A stretch of 64,000 nucleotides of DNA from Pelodera strongyloides (taxonomy: Eukaryota; Nematoda; Chromadorea; Rhabditida; Rhabditidae). The notes under the pieces were generated by a model. The model had not been told where the DNA came from and did no database searches. It saw only the letters and a program-made list of their open reading frames with translations. Shown piece by piece: positions 1 to 11,292 of this stretch. How positions within the stretch are numbered: the first letter of the stretch is position 1; the number at the start of each line of letters is the position of its first letter. The DNA is taken from assembly GCA_036852015.1 (NCBI GenBank), contig JAANDG010000296.1, forward strand, positions 62,001 to 126,000, in the 5' to 3' direction. The position numbers were made by a program, and so were the translations under genes.

Positions 1-37
1 TCAGTATAAACTGTACTGCCACACCGGGATACGGTAG

Positions 38-547
38 CTATGACTGGAATACAACACCGTTACCCATAATCAATCTGGATACGGTAGCGTTGACGTCATC
101 GCTGCCGTACGGACGTCTGTTTCCTACACCAACAAACACAGCTACACTTTTGGAAGCCCAAATTAACCTAGTAACAGTGAAATCTAATAATTATCAAATA
201 ATTAGTCAAACCTCGGGGAAAGCAGCTGGGCGATAGAGATATATCATCAATTGCCAGAATGACGGGATCTTCACCAATAAAGGGCGTTATGGAGAATTGA
301 AGTTGGAAGGGAGTACGCTGGAATTTAAAATGTTATTAGTAGTTTTACATAAGCCCGTATTCTCGGGTCGACGGGAATGTTCCGTTTGGGAGCTCATTCG
401 TATGCAAATTTTTCCTCCAGCTAGTCTAGCTAGTCGAGAAATTTGCATACAAAGGATTTCCCAAACGGAACGTTTCCGTCGACCCGAGAATACGGGCTAT
501 AGAAATTTGGGAAGAGTACGAGACATAGGAAGCATAGAGAGACATAG

Positions 548-581
<34 letters not shown>

Positions 582-3500
582 AATTAAACAACTTTGTTCT
601 GATTGCGAAGAAATGGGAAAGTTGTCACGATATACGAACAACTGGGAGTGTTATCCGGTAGAAAGTATAGCATTCACGGTACCACTCTATGATGGCATGT
701 TTCAATGCTAAATAATATGCTAAATAACTAACTATACAACTGTGAAGAGAACTAACCTGTGGTTTTAACTTTATACTCGCCCTCCGCCATTCACAAAATG
801 TGCTCTCTTGCATATATTGTGGTTCATCAAACGACCACATTAGTTGGGTTCTCTACAAAAAAAAAGTTAATGACGAACGTGTAAAATATGCTCATAAATT
901 CCATTACAGCAACATGTCAGGTAAACTATCCAAAGCGGTATGGCAGGTGGTGGCGCTAACTGAATCCCCACGAATTTTATGTTTTTCCATGCTTTCTTGT
1001 ATTCCGCTTTCTTCCCTTCTTTCTTGTATGTTTTCTATGCTTTCTTGTATGTAAATTCCGGGCTGGGCCAGAATGGAGCACATTTTCCTTATAATACATG
1101 GGAATACAGGTGTCCAGCATACGTTCTACAAGTCACGTGACATACCGCTTTAAAGAAAATAACCAACTCACATTTGGTTTCTTTATCCCAGTGACGATGT
1201 CCCACTTGAGAATCGGTAGTGTATATGTTGTGTAGTGACAGTACCAAAAACGAAGCTGCAAACATTTATTCAGAATTTCAAGGATTGCAATCAATGAGCA
1301 GATTCTTTCTGCGGACCATTCCGTCTCCCTGGAACCACTCACGGCGGAACTGCTTGGCGGCACCGTCAGGGGGGCAGTCTTACTTTCGGTATATTTCCTT
1401 TTTTGCACTATTATTTTTGCCTAATTTTAAAAACGTTGGAAGGTTTCTTAAAAATATTGGCTAAATAGAAGGTCTTTTCTCCGAACACAGAACACAGAAC
1501 GCTGACTGTTTTAGCCAACGCCTAGTACACTACAGTGTACGTGTACAGTGTACATTATTCAGTGACAGTATTCAGTAACACAGTAATCAGCGTTTAATAA
1601 TACGAATATAAAAAGAGACAACACCCCAGGGCTCACGTTTTTATCGATTTTCGATAACTTCCAGAAAGAGAGAAACTTACAAAGCACAAGTCTTCACTGT
1701 TCCTTGGTGAACTCCCTTTTCGTACAGTTGGTGGGTAAATTGGAGAATAGAATCTCGTTGACGTCTGTTTTGTGGCGTAAATCTCATGGCCACGACGGCT
1801 CATCCACAAGAAATGTCCTAAAAAAAATGTTTTGAAAATCACGCTGACACTCGGGGTTTAAAAATTGAGATCACTGCGGTTGTATGGACCTACTCAACAA
1901 CTCAACTGGAAAGGAAATCTAATTCTAAGAAGAAGAAATTCACACACAGGAAAGTGAAAAACCCCGATTTCGCCCCGCTTTTTTCCCAAAAAACACCGAT
2001 TTCGCCCCGATCACGGCCCGATTTTTTGAGGGACTTGATCGGGGCGAACTCGGGGTTTTTGGTTTCTCATGTACCTTTTTCGCCAATCGTCCTATCGTAG
2101 TGGGGAATTCTTGCCGACGGATTGTCTTCCTGAACGAAAGTTAAGATTTGGGCGCGAAATTAAATTGTGGCAATTACGGTAATTAGCGATGTCATCCAAT
2201 TGTTTCTTTACACTTTATTTCTCCTGAATTTCATAAAACAACACCTACACAGGAAAGTGGAAACTCCGATATGGCCCCGATCACAGGAAAGTGGAAACCC
2301 CGATATGGCCCCGATTCTTCCAAAAAACCCCGATATGGCCCCGATCACGTCCCGCAAAAAGCCCGATCACGAATAATCGGGGCCATATCGGGAACAGTTC
2401 CCAAAATAACCCCGATTATTTCAAAAAAACCCGATATGGCCCCGATTATTTTGGAAAAAACCCCGATATGGCCCCGATTCTTCCAAAAAACCCCGATATA
2501 TGGCCCCGATCACGTCCCGCAAAAAGCTCGATCACGAATAATCGGGGCCATATCGGGAACAGTTCCCAATATAACCCCGATTATTTCAAAAAACCCCGAT
2601 ATGGCCCCGATTATTTTGGAAAAAACCCCGATATGGCCCCGATTCTTCCAAAAAACCCCGATATGGCCCCGATCACGTCCCGCAAAAAGCCCGATCACGA
2701 ATAATCGGGGCCATATCGGGAACAGTTCCCAATATAACCCCGATTATTTCAAAAAACCCCGATATGGCCCCGATTATTTGTCGAAAAACCCCAGATATGA
2801 CCCCGATCATTTCCAAAAGCCCCCTATATGACCCCGATTATTAAAACCCCGATATGGCCCCGATCACGGCCCGATTTTTTGAGGGACGTGTTCGGGGCCA
2901 TATCGGGGTTTTTGGTTTTCCATGTCTTTCTAAAAAAGTATCCAATTATTCTATTCTGATAAATAATCTTCAATCTTTGCTTGTTTCTTCATTTTACTTT
3001 ATCACTTTCACTTTATTTAGCATATGCTTATCTTGCTCTCTATGTCAGCCCACTATCAGTTCGTGCAATCCCAAAGGCTCGTGGTTTTTAAACGAATCAT
3101 TTTCATGTATATAGTATACACAAAATTTCATGCCCTTCTTGGTATTTCCGGAACAGAGTGGGGCACAATTTGCATCTGACACATGAAAATGCAGTTGTCC
3201 AGCATTTGTTTCAAAACCAGGTGCCATCTTGCTTTAAACTTACAATTGCACTCGTGTAATTGGCCCTAATGAACATCTCCTCATTGATGCGCGTGTGTGT
3301 GGTGACTAGCATTGTTTGATGCTCCCAACCGGCACATAGGGTATCCTCTGATTCAAAATCACATTTTGATCCGACCAAAGAGAAATCTGAATTGAACCGA
3401 GTTAGAACATAAAAGGCTCAGGTCCAAAGCCGTTTTCGCAAACATGTTTGCGTAATCCCGTAGTTTTCTCTTTTTTTTTTGGAAACAACACAGCACTCGC

Positions 3501-4813
3501 CGCTAAAAAAAAGCTTCAGAGGACCCTTACCGCTAGCATCACGGTGGGCGCATTAAGAGCGCGCGGGATGTGCACAATTTCTGTTGGCGCACCTACAGTG
3601 CACGCAGCGCATTTTTGGCACAAATGCCGCACCGACTCCACCTTGCTGGCATTGCGCATGCGCACTGTGCGATAGTTATTACGCCTACCACAGTCTTCTT
3701 CGTCTTCTCCATTTGGGCAATCAACTCGTCCATCACAAACTGCGTCCCATTCAATGCATTTCTTCATTCCCAACGATGTGCAAATGAACATTGCATCAGA
3801 AGTGGACGAACAAGCGTTTTCCATTGTGACGTGCTCTATTAAGTAATAATATTAATAAGATGTTTACTGAACAAAATAACATGTACGGAATGAGCGGTCA
3901 ACGTTTTACAATTAGGGCCAGCAAAATCGTCATCTCCGAAAGAAATTAACGCACTAGGAAAGTGTACAATACCGAACGCGCCCTTAGAATGACTGCACAG
4001 AAAAAATAAGCTCAAGCCTGAGTACAATATAAAGCCTACCCTTAATCCTAGGATCCTAGGTTTAACCCTTCGGTACACAATGGGTACGGTCACATTTATT
4101 TAATTTTAATTTAAAGCGAAATAGCGGCCGGTTTTTGAAACGCATCGAGTAGACCAGCATTCTTATGCAGCATATGCATTGGACATAAATTAGAATAAAA
4201 ATCGAGCTAAATTCGAGCAAATTAACATACATGCATAAGAATTCACTAATCCACGATGCGTTTCGAAAACCGTCCGGTATTTCGCTTTAATCCTAGGGTC
4301 CTAGCCCTTCGGTACACAACGGTACGGTCACAGGTCACAGCTGCGTATCAAATACCATTTCAAAAAAAGTGCACACCTACCTTCACAATCGATAAGCACG
4401 ATATTGTCAACGTAGCATGTGGTGGCCGTATACCCAGGCGCACTTGGTGGCGCAATTGTCCCATTCAAATTATTATGACATTCGATGCGTATCCTTGTTG
4501 GTAGTGAAAAATGTCCAATTGGTATTACAGAACTGGGATAGAAACTGAAACTAAATTAAAAACTGACTGTGAATGTGCATGCAAGTATTGATATATCCTA
4601 CACTGGATAGGAGCCTTGTCAAATGCACGGCTAGAGATTCTTTCCGAGAAAACATACGACTATTTAAAAGTACGATACGTTTTACGAATTATCTCGTAAA
4701 CGGTTTGCTCTCCGTAGAGCATTTTGGGATTTTTTTCAGAAGATTTGCAAAAGCAAAAAAAAGCTGTAGTAGTTATGTTCTTGCACAGTGAAAAGGGAGA
4801 GATAAATCGAGAG

Positions 4814-4852
<39 letters not shown>

Positions 4853-7800
4853 AAGAGAGAAGCACAGAGAGATGTTGTAGGGAAAGGAAGCGAGAAAGTA
4901 AAAAAAACTCACGAATTCTCAACGTCCAACATTGCATGTTGTACCGGTGTTCGAAGTTGTTCAATTTCTTCAGCAGTGAGCTTGGCTGGAAATATTCAAA
5001 TCTTATGGCAGAGGTTCTGAACCTGAACGGAAGATACCATAGCCTCCCGATCATAGACTCAAGATCTTTAGGCTACGGCCGGGAGGGATCACCCGAGTTT
5101 AATTACCATGCGGTTTTCCACTGGGCGTGTCCGGTTAGGTCCAAACCGACATAGGCATGCTGTAGCTGTAGTGCCGTACGCCGCTAACGATCCTCTACTT
5201 ATAATAGATGCAATAGCTTACCGTTATCCGGCGATCGATGTTCTGTCGATATTATTATACGAGCATCGCCACGCATACCAACGAGCCGGTAGTCGAGCTT
5301 GAAAAGAAAGCACATTATTGAGATTATATATTTTTTTCGATTGTAAAACTTTACATCTTATCTATTATAGGAACCTTTATTATTGTAGTGAACAAAACAC
5401 ACATATATATTGATTAATACGTATATATTGATATATATTGATTATATTGATTAATACATATATATTGATTAATAATGTTTAGTGACAAGATAGATAATAC
5501 AATCTAAAACACTAACCTGCAGAGAACATTTCTGCGATGTTTGTGCGTAGAACGGACTTATTATCATAGCTGCTGGGCGAGCATACTCCGGCATTTCCAT
5601 CAGGGCATATCGTTTTCCTAAAAACGGTATATGAGTTTCCTTGGCAGAACAAAAAAAAAATAATCAGTGTCGCTTGGTCATGTCATGCTTCGCGGGTACT
5701 TGTACTAACGAAGATTTATTGTTTGAAGCTAAACCGGTCTCCCGCGAAAACGGCTTCAGGGAAGTTTAAAGCCCAGTATGTTTGGCTTCAGAAATGAAGT
5801 GGATCCCGGCGCCCCGCTTCCGCGGATTTGGTTGTTATAAGCCCCCGGTACTCTTTAACTTTAGCTTTATCTTTTATGCTACACTATGTCAGTCCCTTGG
5901 ACGAACCGGAAGCGTGAAAGAAGACGACTATGGCGCTTTTCCTGAGGAACACTGTTTTCTAACAAAACAAGGAGCCAATTCCAAAATCTAAATATGACTT
6001 ACCATGTAATTTTGACTCCTCATCTTCGACTATCATAAAGTTCTCCTCTATTGCTGTTGTTTCATTGTGCACCATTCCGGGCGATTGAAAATACCATGAA
6101 CATTCGATCTCGAAGTCACAAACGAGCACTGTAAGAGTATATTTTCACGGTCCATGAATCAACACGACTACAGTACAGCTGATATGTTTGGTGTGCAGCG
6201 TATTCCGATATAGTTCGGTCTATGATGGCAAATGACGAGCGGTTTAGCTCGCTGCGTAATTTTTGGATCATTATAAATTAGTCTCCAGTAACCCATTGCC
6301 AAAAAGGGCGGTGCGAGGAGAGACCTGCAAAACTTTCGAGGAACGTGATCCTGGCCCGACGAACGGACGAAAGTGAGAATATCGATGCAGAACCAGATAA
6401 GAGTACGACATTCTCACCAAATTCCATTCTCACCAAATTCTCATGGTAATATTTTCTATTTAAAGTGAGGAATACTCAGTAACTCGGGAGACCCTAGTTA
6501 GTCTGGCTAAGTAAGGCTGCGCGCGGCCCGCGGCGAGAAGTAGTGCATCTTTTTAAATAGTGCATCTTCTTTTCGCCGCGTATCATCGTTTCGCGTGTGG
6601 TTAAAAAAAGAATACCTTTTCTTTTGTTCTTCTTTTTCTGTTCCACTGAGTTACATCGGACATTTTTCACGATTGTGTCTGTGCCCGTGGAATTATGGTG
6701 AGCCGGACAAGTTATCGAACAATCCTCTGAAATGCTCCTTTTTAAATTTATTTATGACTTCGCGACGATCATTTACAGGGGGATTTTACAGCTTTACACG
6801 CAAAATCCCGTACGAGATCATGGAGTGATGTATGAGTTCTATAAATAAAAGGAGAAACAGTTATGTAGCCATCATATTACATATATGTTGACTACATTTT
6901 CGAGATAATTCGAATTCGATCACGAGTTCGCGTGACCTACAAATTCTTTTCTCTTTTGTTATTTTTAATAAATTATTGAGTTTCCACTAAATTGTGTTGT
7001 TTCACAATTAGTGGAAAAGAGTGCAAGGCAATTACGCAATTAGGCAATTAGAATACGGTAAAGGGGTAAAGTGCTAGATTTTGTATAGGTATAACCTGTA
7101 ACATTGAAACTTACTCGTCCAATAAGACATTTTAATAATTGGACGGTTATTGGGATATACAGATATATCGATTGAAGACGTCAAGTTTTGAAAGGCAAAT
7201 TCGGGAATCCTCCTAAAAAAAGGTGATTAAAGTATTAAAGCAATCTTTTATCCCTTCATTCCCGTAAAACGATTAGGATTCAAAAGTTCAAGCGTCAGAA
7301 GGCTTGCCAGTGATTACGTTCAATGTCAAAAATAGAGAAAGGGCCTACTTAATTCAACAGTACGTAGACAGAAGAACCTTAGCCTAATCCTACTTAAAAA
7401 GTACGGTAGACAGTACATTAGTATGTACTATGTACTACAACTCACCTTGTTGTCGCATTATATACTTCCAGAGAAATGCTGATATATTCGTTGCCAGCTA
7501 TTTGCCTGCATTCCGAGTGCAAAAGGGTTTTATTTGGAGAAAGTGAGGGCACAAATGTCAGGTCTTCTATGGTCGCAGAACATGGTACAAGAAGGACTGC
7601 CTGTAATTGTTACACCCTGTCGAAACAATACTCTACTACTGTAATGCACGTTTTTATTTGTCTGTGGTCTGACTTCAACGCAGAAGTACCCGCGGTCGCG
7701 CTGTAAAAGAAAGGACATGATATTGATGTGCGGCTGACAATGTTTATATTGAGCTTGAGCAACCACAGTCCAACATTTATAAATTTTCCGCTTCCCTTTC

Positions 7801-8207
7801 CCACCCAGATCAACGGTGAGGTTAATCGCTTTCATGCTGTTTACTGTAGACATGCTAACAAGCACACGGTAACTAAATCATAGTAGTCGTTTCTGAGGCC
7901 GTATTCACCACTCAAGGGTAAACATTTCACTAGAGACAAAACTTTTGGAACGCATTTTTCGGGAAGGAGAGTGAGTGGTGAATGCAAATTTTGTGACATA
8001 ATTTCGCTTTCTAGGTAAATTTTCTCCGAGAGACAGTTTTCTCCAGGGGTAAACGGAGTGGTGAATACGGCTTCAGAAAGTCCAATTACTGTAAAATAAG
8101 CTCACCTCAAATACGTAGTGTTGAATATCCTGTGTATCCAGAAAGGATCTCTTCCCACAGGGAAATTCAAAATTTGTGAACTCATCAATGGACACAAATA
8201 AGGAATC
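38..8207 (-). CDS. MAM - LDLa - MAM extracellular protein, multi-exon
   Basis: Gene rebuilt from splice sites and phases. Exons, 5' to 3' on the minus strand: 8207-8106, 7700-7616, 7478-7446, 6128-6003, 5617-5517, one or more uncertain exons, 4544-4381, 3835-3689, 3386-3244, 1817-1681, 1255-1172, 852-757, 317-212, 123-38 (stop TAG at 40-38). Most neighbouring exons fit in phase. The protein reads MAM, LDL receptor class A, MAM. Both are adhesion/ligand-binding modules of secreted or membrane proteins. The first MAM opens with CDFEIECSW and closes with [11 protein letters not shown]; the second opens with [13 protein letters not shown] and closes with [13 protein letters not shown]. No signal peptide was found, so the 5' end is missing or lies in the unknown gene at 16201-21967. 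Specific function cannot be given. The three most upstream exons are less certain than the domain exons. Confidence 0.72.
212..3386 (-). CDS. Second MAM domain, five exons
   Basis: Exons 3386-3244 ([13 protein letters not shown]), 1817-1681 ([10 protein letters not shown], then YSPIYPPT and DLCF), 1255-1172 ([13 protein letters not shown]), 852-757 ([22 protein letters not shown]) and 317-212 ([23 protein letters not shown]) give a complete MAM domain in order. Phases fit from 1817 onwards. One break exists: exon 3386-3244 ends at a strong GTAAGT donor in phase 0, while the next exon is open only from phase 1. In the first MAM the equivalent junction is phase 1, so a G seems to have been lost at this donor, or a weaker donor or small exon is used. 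A foldback element abuts the same donor. Confidence 0.75.
352..498. mobile_element. Foldback MITE, AGCCCGTATTC type
   Basis: A hairpin of about 147 bp. The left arm starting AGCCCGTATTCTCGGG is the reverse complement of the right arm ending CCCGAGAATACGGGCT. ATA stands on both sides (349-351 and 499-501), a likely 3-bp target duplication, so this differs from the TTAA families. It sits in the intron just upstream of the last MAM exon. Confidence 0.75.
930..1153. mobile_element. Foldback MITE, family A (AGCGGTATGGCACGTGG type)
   Basis: The left end is AAAGCGGTATGGCAGGTGG and the right end is CACGTGACATACCGCTTTAA. The middle carries short pyrimidine-rich repeats around TTTCTTGTATG. This is the commonest family in the window. 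Typical members run from AGCGGTATGGCACGTGG through GAAACGTATGCTGGACAAC and CCCATGTATTATATGC to the mirrored end. Confidence 0.6.
1943..2085. mobile_element. Foldback element, CCCCGATTTCGCCCCGA type, short form
   Basis: An imperfect inverted repeat. ACACAGGAAAGTGAAAAACCCCGA on the left is mirrored by CTCGGGGTTTTTGGTTTCTCATGT on the right, with CCCGATCACGGCCCGATTTT in the middle. It lacks the internal tandem array of its relative at 2245-2928. Confidence 0.6.
2245..2928. repeat. Foldback element with internal tandem array (about 164-bp unit)
   Basis: The same ends as the element at 1943-2085 (CACAGGAAAGTGGAAA ... TTTTTGGTTTTCCATGTC) enclose repeated CCCCGATATGGCCCCGAT blocks. The block CACGTCCCGCAAAAAG recurs near 2346, 2511 and 2674, giving a period of 163-165 bp. 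Inverted copies of the same word (ATCGGGGCCATATCGGG) occur in each unit. The array produces long Pro/Asp-rich ORFs in several frames, which I regard as repeat artefacts. Confidence 0.8.
3070..3237. mobile_element. Family A foldback MITE abutting a splice donor
   Basis: The right half is typical of the family (CAGTTGTCCAGCATTTGTTTC, then CCAGGTGCCATCTTGC and TTTAA). The left half is diverged, starting near CTCGTGGTTTTTAAACG. On the minus strand its TTTAA follows directly on the GTAAG of the MAM exon ending at 3244. Confidence 0.55.
3689..3835 (-). CDS. LDL-receptor class A domain exon
   Basis: A single exon between TTAATAG and GTAGGC, phase 1 in and 1 out, so it is a symmetric module exon. 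It encodes one complete LDLa repeat of about 40 residues with six cysteines: a first Cys, a Phe-Ile-Cys, Lys-Cys-Ile-Glu-Trp, Val-Cys-Asp-Gly, Asp-Cys, and the acidic calcium-binding end GEDEEDC. The conserved acidic residues (CDG..DC..GEDEEDC) are all present, so a normal calcium-dependent fold is expected. It lies between the two MAM domains of the same gene. Confidence 0.85.
4111..4290. mobile_element. Family B foldback MITE (AGCGAAATACCGGCCGG type)
   Basis: TTAA is present at both ends. The left arm AGCGAAATAGCGGCCGG, then TTTTTGAAACGCATCG, is mirrored by CGATGCGTTTCGAAAACCG and CCGGTATTTCGCT. The middle is AT-rich with TTAGAATAAAAATCGAGCT. Confidence 0.8.
4381..6128 (-). CDS. First MAM domain, exons of the MAM/LDLa gene
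   Basis: Exon 6128-6003 (phase 1 in, 1 out) carries [15 protein letters not shown], the usual Cys-Phe-Glu...Cys-Trp start of a MAM domain. Exon 5617-5517 (1 in, 0 out) carries [18 protein letters not shown], then ISPFY and a Cys, matching the 'A.L.SP....C' core. Exon 4544-4381 (2 in, 1 out) carries [10 protein letters not shown] and [11 protein letters not shown], the family's terminal 'DDI.L..C' block. The piece between is unresolved. An exon at 4985-4913 has good splice sites and reads [20 protein letters not shown] in the frame that feeds the next exon, but this does not look like MAM. The overlapping frame [14 protein letters not shown] resembles MAM but has the wrong phase. Confidence 0.7.
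4817..4850. repeat. (GA)n microsatellite
   Basis: A run of alternating G and A following GTGTGTGTGAGAGA. Similar GA tracts occur at about 557-580, 11755-11800 and 58249-58340. Confidence 0.9.
6129..7445. other. Intron with no recognised feature
   Basis: AT-rich intron between the 7478-7446 and 6128-6003 exons of the MAM/LDLa gene. I see no coding signal, tRNA or clear foldback element in it. Confidence 0.4.
7892..8077. mobile_element. Family J foldback MITE (GCCGTATTCACCACTC type)
   Basis: The left end TCTGAGGCCGTATTCACC is mirrored by GGTGAATACGGCTTCAGA on the right, with AGTGGTGAATGC in the middle. Related copies lie near 44212-44346 and 58855-58990. No TTAA at the ends, so this is a family distinct from A-D. 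Confidence 0.7.
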
Positions 8208-8614
8208 CTAAACCAAGCCTCTTCAAATTAATCACATAATTCTCACGTGTTATAGAAAATACATAAATAGTAACACAAAAAAGGATGAAGAAGATAAGCT
8301 GGTAAGAAATATAAATCATTAAGAGTCGAAACATAAAGATTGAACAAAGTCCTGTTTTCGTCCAAATTGTAAATCGATGTAAGCTGTGGGCAAACGGGGC
8401 GCGATTAACCCACCATTTCCTCTTGGCACACGTTTTGCGTGCCAAAACGTTGCCGTGCTTACGGCGCTTGCACGCCTTTGTTGCGCCAATGTTTATTAGT
8501 GTGAAAACTTCAGTTAAACGTACCTCTCTCAATCTTACAAACTTTGTGTACTGTGTCTGCCCCGATGTTCTGTTTGTAGCGTGAACTACCTAAAATACGT
8601 ATACATTGATTGAA

Positions 8615-8645
<31 letters not shown>

Positions 8646-10919
8646 AAAGTATAATTTGTTTAAGAGTAAATTGTAAATTGTGCGGTTAAATAATGTATTT
8701 TTTAACAACAAATATATCGTTTGCGCTAAAATGGCGCTCTCCTTTATTCTATTCAATGGCGTGGTCCGCAATAATGTGCAAAGCTTACGACATGTTCCGC
8801 ATAGGCTAAGTTTTTCTATTCCATTACTTTGTAACATACCTCAAAGAAATGCTGTCGAATAATATGTTGTTGTTCAGGCAGAAGATATCCATCAATGTTC
8901 GATTTGTAGATAATAAGAATAATAGCGATCAACAGAATACATTTCATACCCATATCATAAGCATCTGGATACATGATCAAAATTCAAAAAAAAAAGACGA
9001 TGAAATAAAATTGTCAGTATTGCACTTATTATTTGACCAATAAATATTGAACTTATTATTTTATAATCAAACTCCTCTAAAAACAAAGGTTGAGTATGGA
9101 CAATAACTAACAAAAATAAGAGATCAAAATGTTCATTGATTGATTTATTGAGTGAACCATGAGAAGTGCTCCTATTACATACTACTGCTTTCGAATGAAA
9201 AATACCGAAAAATACATTCTTGGATAGCGTATGATATACGGAATAATCTTATTATATAAAACAGTAACTGTAACTGTAGTGTGCGCTAACACTCACGTTA
9301 CGGAAGTAATTCGAATAAATTGTTCCGCTGGCTTATAAAAAGGGTGTCGAGCTCAATCGAAGCTCATTGTGCAAAAGAACTTATTTGTGATTGTCTCATT
9401 TACAAGATTTTCATATAGGTTTTAAACGTTTTTTAAGTATGGAAAGCCGCCTCAGGCGGAGTAGCCGTGGTAACACTATAATAAGAACGAGCAAAATTTG
9501 CATACAAAAGCAAAATAGTATAGGATTCGTTTTCATGTGATGTGACCGTATACCTTTTTTGGCTGGTTGGCAAGACAACGATAAGTCAAAAGTCCTAATC
9601 TCATTTCTTACATTAGTTTTGGATATAAAACGGATAATCTTCATAATGCCTTCAGACACGTCAATGTCAAAATGATCAACGATTTAATGCACTGTAATAT
9701 CAACAAAACTGGTTTTCTAAAAGTCTGTAGAACAGGTATATGTTAGCTGCTGATGATAATCAATATCTAACAAAAGGTTAGTGGTACGTATTTCATAAAA
9801 TTAGCGGTAGAATAAAGTAGCATAAAAAGAGTATTCGTACATAGCGCATTCGGGTTACTGCGGGCGAAGGTACATATATCAAGGATGCTGGTTTTTGAGT
9901 TTACACTAGTTTGTAGATGTAGGAATGCCCAATACAATGTGTTCAAATCATTGTTTTTTACCTTCTTTATGACTTTTGAGGTAATGTACGAATCTACGAA
10001 TACTCAAATTTATTTGTTCAAGATAATTAAAATTGCGGTCCAATTGTTGCTGAATCTCGTTCGTCATATTGATGCACACATTTTAATGTGCTTTTATATA
10101 TTTAATCTATTTAATATTATATTATAAGTGTGAATGGCGGTCAATAATGATCAATTGTAAAATTGTAAAACTGAATAAAAAAAACTTTTTTTAAGTCACT
10201 TTTGTTACAGCTTCTGTTGTAGGTTTACTGTTAGGTTTGTCTAAATGTTTTAGGAGATCGTTATCCATCCTAACTGTGTATTATTTATTAAACTAACCCA
10301 ACTTAAAAAAAGAGAGATAATAAGAAACACGCTATATTGTTTGACGTGAATGCGATCGAGACGTAAGCACAGTAACTTGAAAGTACAAGCGTATCCAAAA
10401 AAAGTAAAAGAGCTTATAAGAGTGTTTCACAGCAGTACTTCATAGCAAAGCAAGATTAAGTAAAATGTAAATACGGCTCATCTTAATTATGCAATTAAAC
10501 TGGTCAAGGGTTGCCATGTACCGTAGGACACATGATTTTAAGGTTTGAATGTATGGCAAATTTTACCAGATTTTGCTACCAAGTATGGAAAAAAAACCAC
10601 CGTATCTTGGGACTACACGAGAATATTTACTGATAGCAGAAACACCAGAGCAAAGGATTTTTTTTCAAGCGTGCATGCGCTCTGCATATCTCCTTGTTTT
10701 TGTTTATAGTGTAAATGGTAGGCACCATTAGATCTCACACAAATTATAACCAATTATACCGTACCCTTAATTTATTCTTTCACCATTTGTCTGGATATTA
10801 TACTTTCAAAACGTCACAATACGTAATCAAATTCTGCCTTATTTCCCGGACAGATAAGAATTCAAATATAAACATATCCGATAATTGAATATCAACATAT
10901 ACTAATAAACTATTTTTAG
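8208..10919. other. Low-complexity spacer or long intron
   Basis: About 2.7 kb of AT-rich DNA. It holds an (AT)n tract near 8617-8640, one member of a repeated pair (9240-9480) and no exon I can support. If the gene at 16201-21967 joins the MAM gene, this is part of one long intron. Confidence 0.4.
9240..9480 (+). repeat. Copy 1 of a TATA-bearing repeat with a CCGCCTCAGGCGG palindrome
   Basis: Shares ordered motifs with 12565-12815: ATCTTATTATATAAA, then TTATAAAAAGGGTGTCGAGC, then GCCGCCTCAGGCGGAGTAGCCG. The TATAAAA and the 13-bp palindrome suggest a promoter-bearing element such as a diverged LTR or small RNA unit. I could not define its ends. Confidence 0.45.
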
Positions 10920-11030
10920 AGTGACGAAGCCCTCGTTCGACCTGAGAGGATAAAAGCCACCAGGAGGACCCCGCGAGACGCGAGGAGAGCGGCCGCTCCC
11001 TATATTAATCCATCTGTTACTTTTCGATAA
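10920..11030 (+). CDS. Possible terminal exon of an unknown plus-strand gene
   Basis: After CTATTTTTAG there is an open, GC-richer stretch of 36 codons, Arg/Ala-rich (SDEALVRPERIKATRRTP, later RDARRAAAPYINP), ending in TAA. The acceptor is good and base composition stands out from the AT-rich surroundings. I found no convincing upstream exon, so this may be a chance reading. Confidence 0.3.
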   Translation, partial: SDEALVRPERIKATRRTPRDARRAAAPYINPSVTFR

Positions 11031-11121
11031 AGCTTGTGCATTACCTACTGTGTTACTCACATCTTATCGTAGTCGCAGATCATTTCTATAGCATGGCATA
11101 TTTCTATAATGTGGACATATT

Positions 11122-11292
11122 TTAAAGCCGTATTGTACCTACTTCGCGAAATTTGCATACGACCCGAATTTCCTATGTATCCTGTGCAAATTTATGGTGC
11201 CTGTTCAAAGCTTCCGGCACCAAATTAACTAGGATACGTAGGATATTTGTATCACACGCAAATTTCCCACAGTAGGTACAATACGGCTTTAA
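11122..11292. mobile_element. Family D foldback MITE (AGCCGTATTGTACCTAC type)
   Basis: TTAA at both ends. AGCCGTATTGTACCTACTTC on the left is mirrored by GTAGGTACAATACGGCT on the right. The arms contain GCAAATTT and a central GGTGCC...GGCACC hairpin. Copies also at 15757-15927 and 44494-44613. Confidence 0.85.

Noticed and set aside
2271..2831. Overlapping 186- and 137-codon ORFs rich in Pro, Asp and Lys
   Set aside because: Produced by the CCCCGATATGGCCCCGAT array; similar ORFs occur in three frames and on both strands.
4913..4985. [20 protein letters not shown] as a confident MAM exon
   Set aside because: Splice sites are good and phase fits the next exon, but the sequence does not resemble MAM and needs another exon before it; mentioned only as uncertain.
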